Origin: Chalara sp. BL73
Taxonomy: Eukaryota; Ascomycota; Leotiomycetes; Helotiales
Direction: 5' to 3'
Assembly (NCBI GenBank): GCA_918026815.1
Contig: CAKJVC010000068.1
Coordinates: 1,612,001-1,676,000, forward strand
DNA length: 64,000 bases
The translations under genes were made by a program, and so were the position numbers. The notes below the pieces were generated by a model, which was not told where the DNA came from, ran no database searches, and was given only the letters and a program-made list of their open reading frames with translations. This document shows, piece by piece, positions 59,168 through 64,000 of the stretch. How positions within the stretch are numbered: position 1 is the stretch's first letter; each line of letters opens with the position of its first letter.

Positions 59168-60892
59168 TTAAACTTTTCTGTGATGCCAAAAGGGCCGTCT
59201 AGGTCGGTGAGACTTGCCCGGTGCGAATCTACTTGTGATGGTAGCTGTGACTTGTTTGGTGGTAGATAGTATGGAAGCGGAAGAAGTTGGTTCCAAGATG
59301 CTCGATGCCGAGGGACTGGATACCGAAGTGCGCGATGTCGAGGTGGACTTCACAGCCGCGGCCACACTTACGTTTGTGGACGAACTTGATGTCGCGGTGG
59401 CTTTTACGGCGGCAGCGGAGCTCGTAGCACTCGCAGAGCTTGATGCCGATCCCCACAGCACAGCAGGCGTGTACACCGGAATCGGGATGGTGACGCCGTA
59501 GCCTGAAATTCCCCATGCAGGGCTCACGGGGCTAGCGTATGCAGTCGGCGCAGCCGTGGTCGTCATCGTCGAGGTGAACGTGGTGAGCGCGGCGCCGGTA
59601 TCTGCGCGAGCGCAGTATCCTGTCCCGTAGACGTTCTTGCAGACGTTCAAAACCTTATTGCCGTTGATGGTCCACATGTCGAAGCCTTTCAGCGAGATGT
59701 CGTTTAGCGGGACTTGATCAGATCCGCGGATAACGATCGCGCCGCGACTTGCGCCGTTGTTGAGGGAGCCAGTCCAATTGGTGAAGGTGAGTCCGCTGAG
59801 TCCTACGGCACCGGTGTTGGGCGTGATCGTAGATTGCCAGTATTGGTCGATGTCGAGGGCATATGTAGTATCGTAACCCCAGAAGTTTTCGAAGACGCTG
59901 TTGTTGACATAGCCGAAAACACCGTCTCCGCCGGGGAAGGTCTTGATCATGAGCATCTGGGTACACTGAAATGAGTATATGTTTCTCATGACGATGTTGG
60001 AAACTTCTGCCGGGGTATCACCTAGAAAGTATATTAGTCTAGGAATATAAGTCTGGCCAAGCTCTTACCGTTTGCCGTCAATGAGCCAATTGACATGCCT
60101 CCGGAGTGGTTACAATAGATATCCTCGATGAGAACGTTATGTGATGGGGACTTGACACTGATACACTCATCACGGTTCGTCACTTCTATGTCGTGTAGGT
60201 AACAGTTATCGTCGCATATCAGATCGACTCCATCGGTGCCCCCGATATTTGGGCCACGAACAGTGAGGCGATAGGCTTCGAGATTTTTGACATTATTAAA
60301 GACCAAATGGAAGGTTGGCGCATCAACAAATATCATATCGTGGATTGAGATGTCCTTGGACGAGATAAAACGGAAGAGTCTTGCATTCTGTCCGGAGCTT
60401 GTCAATCTCGTAATATACCCTTGACCGTTAATCGCACCAAGACCGTTGCTGGAGAACACCTCCACGTCGTTCGCATTCTTGATGACAACTGCGTTGCCGC
60501 CAAAGCTTCCTCCCGACGTCAGGGTGATCAACCCATCAATTTGCATTGCCCAGCCGCTGCCACCAGTGAGAATTACTCCTGTTGCAACTATTTTATAGTT
60601 AGTGATATTCTTCATCCTGAAGTTTGAGGTTTTTACTTGAGTATGATCCAGGCGGAATATATAAGGTTGCCGCATTCCCTTTTATACAGGATGAGAAAGT
60701 GGATGAGAGTGCTGGTCCAAGATCCGTCTTGTTATCTGCCACGGCTCCATAATGAAGCACGTTGCAAATTTTGGACTTGGCCGATAACGGGGTCAATGGA
60801 CCAACGGATGAGCTGTCTGAGAGTTGTGCAGAAGTAAAGGTAGAAGATAGAAGCAAAGAAGAAAACAACGAGAGAATGTGCTTATAAAACAT
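59168..60892 (-). CDS. Rhamnogalacturonan hydrolase (GH28), secreted
   Basis: Three exons (60892-60637, 60587-60069, 60021-59168; introns 49 and 47 nt) encode 542 aa. It cuts the rhamnogalacturonan I backbone of pectin outside the cell. The signal peptide is MFYKHILSLFSSLLLSSTFT. The mature start has the KICNVLHYGAVADNKTDLGP block, then LYIPPGSYS, spliced to ATGVILTGGSGWAMQIDG. Catalytic-region motifs are GGTDGVDLICDDN, NRDECISVKSPSHN and CNHSGGMSIGSL. The end of the domain has CKNVYGTGYC. A Ser/Thr/Ala-rich tail of about 120 residues ends in a basic RRPFWHHRKV, as in some fungal rhamnogalacturonan hydrolases. The ATG is chosen since upstream codons are not ATG. It complements the GH53 galactanase in the same window. 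Confidence 0.94.
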
Positions 60893-62415
60893 GGTCAAGA
60901 TAGTTTGTAACTAGACCCAGCTGTGTAATGAACGAACAGACGATATACGTAGAATAGAATCCAGAAACGAACGTAAGGTACTCTCAAGGAGCTGCCAAAG
61001 GAGTGTGACGGGTAGTAAAGCAGAAATGGACAAAAGACATGTGTATATATGAAGGCATTCGAATACACCCGCTCTCATGGAAACCCGATGCCAATTTGCA
61101 GGTCCACGACCCATGGGGCTCATCTATTCGATGCTTCCACGCGGCCCAAAGATCTCATAAAATGCTACTTCCAATCTAAGAATCATGTGGCGGACCGGAT
61201 ATCTGGGTCTACAAGCACAATTTCCTCGAATCGCAGTGTTTGTTTCTTGGTTGCGGAGATTTTCCAACTAGGAGCGTTTCAGGTTGTGTCATGTTTTGAT
61301 GACCCATCATCAAAATATGATGATATGATTTTGGACCGTATCAACATTATTAATTCAATTTAAATTATATATTGAAACAATTGCGATGCGCAACAAAAAA
61401 AGAAGAGCAGAAAGCCATTCCACCTTTGAGTTAAACTCACCGCGGGTCCTTAGGTTGCATATAGCCTTTCCGCCAAATTCGGGTCGGGTAGTTGTACGGG
61501 CCGTAATGCTTGGCTAAGTTTGTTATCAATCCCGAGCTCCTGGAGATAACCGAAGCTGTTATCTGCCGTTTCGGCTGTTCCATTAAAATTCTTCCCTTTC
61601 TCCATAAGTACACTGGTTCCAAGTTCATCCATACTTAGATGATGCAGGGCTTTCGTGCTGCTATTGCCTTACCTGCATAAGTACGAACTAAAAATCGTAA
61701 CCTTAAATTAGAACCTGGCCAATGCCGCACTCAACGTTTTTAGAAGAATGGCTTCACGACGGCCTATACTAGCGAAGAAGCCCGGCGCACTTTGAAATAT
61801 AGCTCAAGATGCCTGAATTACTACAAATTTAGGCAACCACGGAGCAAGAAGGCGATGGATTGGTTTTGTAGGTGGCAGGAAGATGAGGATAGAAGAAAAG
61901 GAGAGCGTGCTGAGAATTGAGAAAAAAAGTCGAACATCAAATGGACAATAATAATTAAGAGGCCTAGTATAATCGTTTTGAGAAGAAGTCCATTTAATGT
62001 AAGAAATAAGGATGAGATCTGGAGAAGGAGAGAACTGCAGGGAGGCTATTAACTTTATCTCAAGTACCGCACGAGGAAGTAGCAATTCTTCTACCATGTG
62101 TGCTCGGCGGCAATGGCGTAGGAAGCTCACATTTAGGAAGGTCCGCTTCGTAGCTTCCTTCCAAGCTTCAAAATTTCCCAGTAAACCTTGTGCGACTGCC
62201 ACCTTGCTTCTAAACTTTTACGTCACAATAGCTCATAGAAGATCCAAGGTATGTCTTGTTGCTGGAAAGGACGAGAACAGGCAAGTGATATCTCGGCGCT
62301 GTGGTACTAAATTTGATCTTTCATACAACGGTTTGGATGGCATGGGCAAAGAATAAAGGAAATGGCACTTATTAACACTCAGGAATACCGATATTTGTTT
62401 ACCAATGACGCTGCT
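60893..62415. other. Intergenic, GH28 promoter and unassigned ORFs
   Basis: A TATATATG at about 61037-61044 lies 145 bp upstream of the GH28 start. At 61450-61632 minus, a 60-codon frame (MDELGTSVLMEKGKNF, ELGIDNKLSQALRPVQLPD) has protein-like composition but no family I know; it may be a gene fragment. 61804-62202 minus is an unrecognised ORF. Confidence 0.3.
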
Positions 62416-63375
62416 TTATGCTTCCATCTTTTTAACATGCGATACCCCCAACTTATTCTTATGGAATGCAAAATTTTCATCCGTCTTATCTTCGGGATTA
62501 GGTGAGAAAAGGCACAATGCAGCAGCAACTCCGGTGAAAGCAATGGTTGTGTAAAAGACAGTAATATACGCCTTTGCGCTCGCAACCTGATAGGCTCTCA
62601 TCCTTACGGCGAGGATGTCAGCGGAAAGTCCATGAACATTGGCAAATGATCCCGTTATGACGCCTTGAAGAAAGGCCGGGATAGAAGTAGTAGGAAGACC
62701 GGCTTCAGCCACAGCCGCTGGAACCATGGCTGGAATAGTTTCGGCCAGGAGCCTATGCAAGACAGAGGCGTATCCAGCGTAGCAAACGCTGGATATGGTG
62801 GAACGAATAGTTCCAGAAGCTATAAACAAGAATGTATCAGTGCCATTCATACAATACTTCTTCGAGAGGACTAACCTCCGACTGCAGTTCCTATCTCGCG
62901 CTGGTCAAGTAACTCAATTCCCGAATTAAATAGGCACACGCTTTCATTTCGTAGACGTCAAAATCTCGGAGTTAGTTTGCCTATCCGAGAATGTATGAAA
63001 AGGATACAGCTCTTTCAAGAACAAAGTACTCTCAAAACATGCTCAAGGAGTACCTGCATATCTTAAGAGTAGCACAGCTCATAAAATTTCTAACTCGGCG
63101 TACATTTCCACGAAAAGCTGGCCCTTACATCCAATGAAAAATAGGACACCAAAGTCAACTCAGTAGCCATGCTCTTCGTGTCTGGAGCTGCTGCGGCAAT
63201 TACCGCTCCTAATTATTAGTACATCTGTCTTAAATCCGATATATGTTGGCATACTAGTAAGTAAAGTTCCGCCTACCGTAAGTACGGCGACGTATTGATA
63301 TTTAGTTTTTCCTATTGGTTCTGCTAAAAACCCAGCCACAATCTGGCCGAAGTTGATCGAAATGCGCATTATCAT
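62416..63375 (-). pseudogene. TRI12-type MFS efflux pump relic
   Basis: The upper piece (63375 downward) reads NFGQIVAGFLAEPIGKTKYQ and VAVLTVGGTLLTSM, a middle membrane part of the TRI12-like siderophore/mycotoxin exporter family. After a broken stretch, NESVCLFNSGIELLDQREIG appears at about 62890-62945, followed by a still spliceable 57-nt intron (62820-62876). The last exon has SGTIRSTISSVCYAGYASVL, LAETIPAMVPAAVAEAGLPT and TVFYTTIAFTGVAAALCLFS, the family's C-terminal end, closing with KKMEA. The whole N-terminal half is absent up to the window end. Intact relatives export terpenoid toxins or siderophores; this copy cannot work. Confidence 0.75.
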
Positions 63376-64000
63376 AGTAAAATTAGCATTGCATTTGATA
63401 TTGAGATCGTAGACAAATCACTAGATTGGACTGCAGACGAGGAATGTTACATGGTTTGGCAGAAGCCTGACCTGCTTGTGAGATCAGTTCCTGTGAAAAC
63501 TGTATAGAACATTGCAGTTGGTTCTCGATGAGGTCTAGGTATCTATATTGAGGGTCTAGGCTTAAACAACGCTTCTCAACTGCCTCTCTCGCACGTCAAA
63601 TTTGGATAGATATAACCATGCGCAGCTACAGCGATTGTCTTGTATTCTCTCGTTTCTTGAGATGACGAGCCCGTTTCTTGATTTTCGCGCAGAAGACAGA
63701 CGATAAGCAGCTTTAACAGAGGTCAAAAGTCAGTATCGAAGCTAATAATGAAATAATCACAAAGTCTGGCTACGCAAGTGGACACAATATTGTGGAGGTC
63801 ATATAGTAGCTTCTAAACGGGCTTGGGAAAGTGGACAATCTATACCAACGAGTCGTTAGCGCCAAAGCTAGATATCGCTACCTTAGAGAACCTGGGGTAA
63901 ATCGCGGAGACTGGGTGAGGGGCAATCCGGGTGGGGAATTCAGGAATGGTTTCCGAGATATTCGGGTGACAATACCCGAAGCCTTTTTTCACGTGCGAAG
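63376..64000. other. Window end, no gene seen
   Basis: The missing 5' half of the TRI12-like gene would be expected here on the minus strand, but no matching blocks are read. Otherwise nothing recognised. Confidence 0.35.

Overview
This looks like nuclear DNA of a filamentous ascomycete, probably Leotiomycetes/Helotiales. Introns are short (46-110 nt, GT-AG, with one GC-AG case). The gene content is fungal: Zn2Cys6 regulators, a HET relic, a 2EXR protein, an ankyrin-CorA fusion and GH53/GH28 pectin enzymes. No rRNA, tRNA, CRISPR or intact transposon was recognised.

Layout. 1-1587 holds the 3' end of a fungal transcription factor (TF). 3779-4984 is a secreted GH53 endo-galactanase. 5327-8444 carries two broken genes on the minus strand: a small cysteine-rich secreted protein with an in-frame stop, and a MOSC/ferredoxin-reductase fusion with several frameshifts. 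10981-18531 is FAB1 (PI3P 5-kinase, 3 exons, about 2,483 aa). Divergent from it, 19269-23560 is a TPP1/Est3-like telomere-protein candidate. 24111-25919 is an F-box protein. 26824-28158 (GPI14) and 28386-29353 (TRAX) are head-to-head. SYM1, a decayed HET-domain gene, eIF4E, then a head-to-head BolA / malonyl-CoA-synthetase-like pair follow to 37256.

The second half is more accessory: a decayed fungal TF (39690-41258), a small secreted protein, an ankyrin-CorA fusion, a second ankyrin protein, a Zn2Cys6 relic, a four-exon cytochrome P450, a 2EXR protein, a DHA1 MFS transporter, a GH28 rhamnogalacturonan hydrolase and a TRI12-type MFS relic.

Together, conserved housekeeping genes (FAB1, GPI14, TRAX, SYM1, eIF4E, BolA, acyl-CoA synthetase) are intact, with splice sites that fit exactly. 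They alternate with decayed accessory genes. At least six pseudogenes sit between intact genes, so the damage is unlikely to be general sequencing error. GH53 and GH28 both act on pectin side chains or backbone, suggesting a plant-associated or saprotrophic lifestyle. I did not find a clearly new multi-gene system. The most notable items are the telomere-protein candidate beside FAB1, the ankyrin-CorA fusion lacking the GMN signature, the mitochondrial bidirectional pair, and the set of decayed genes.
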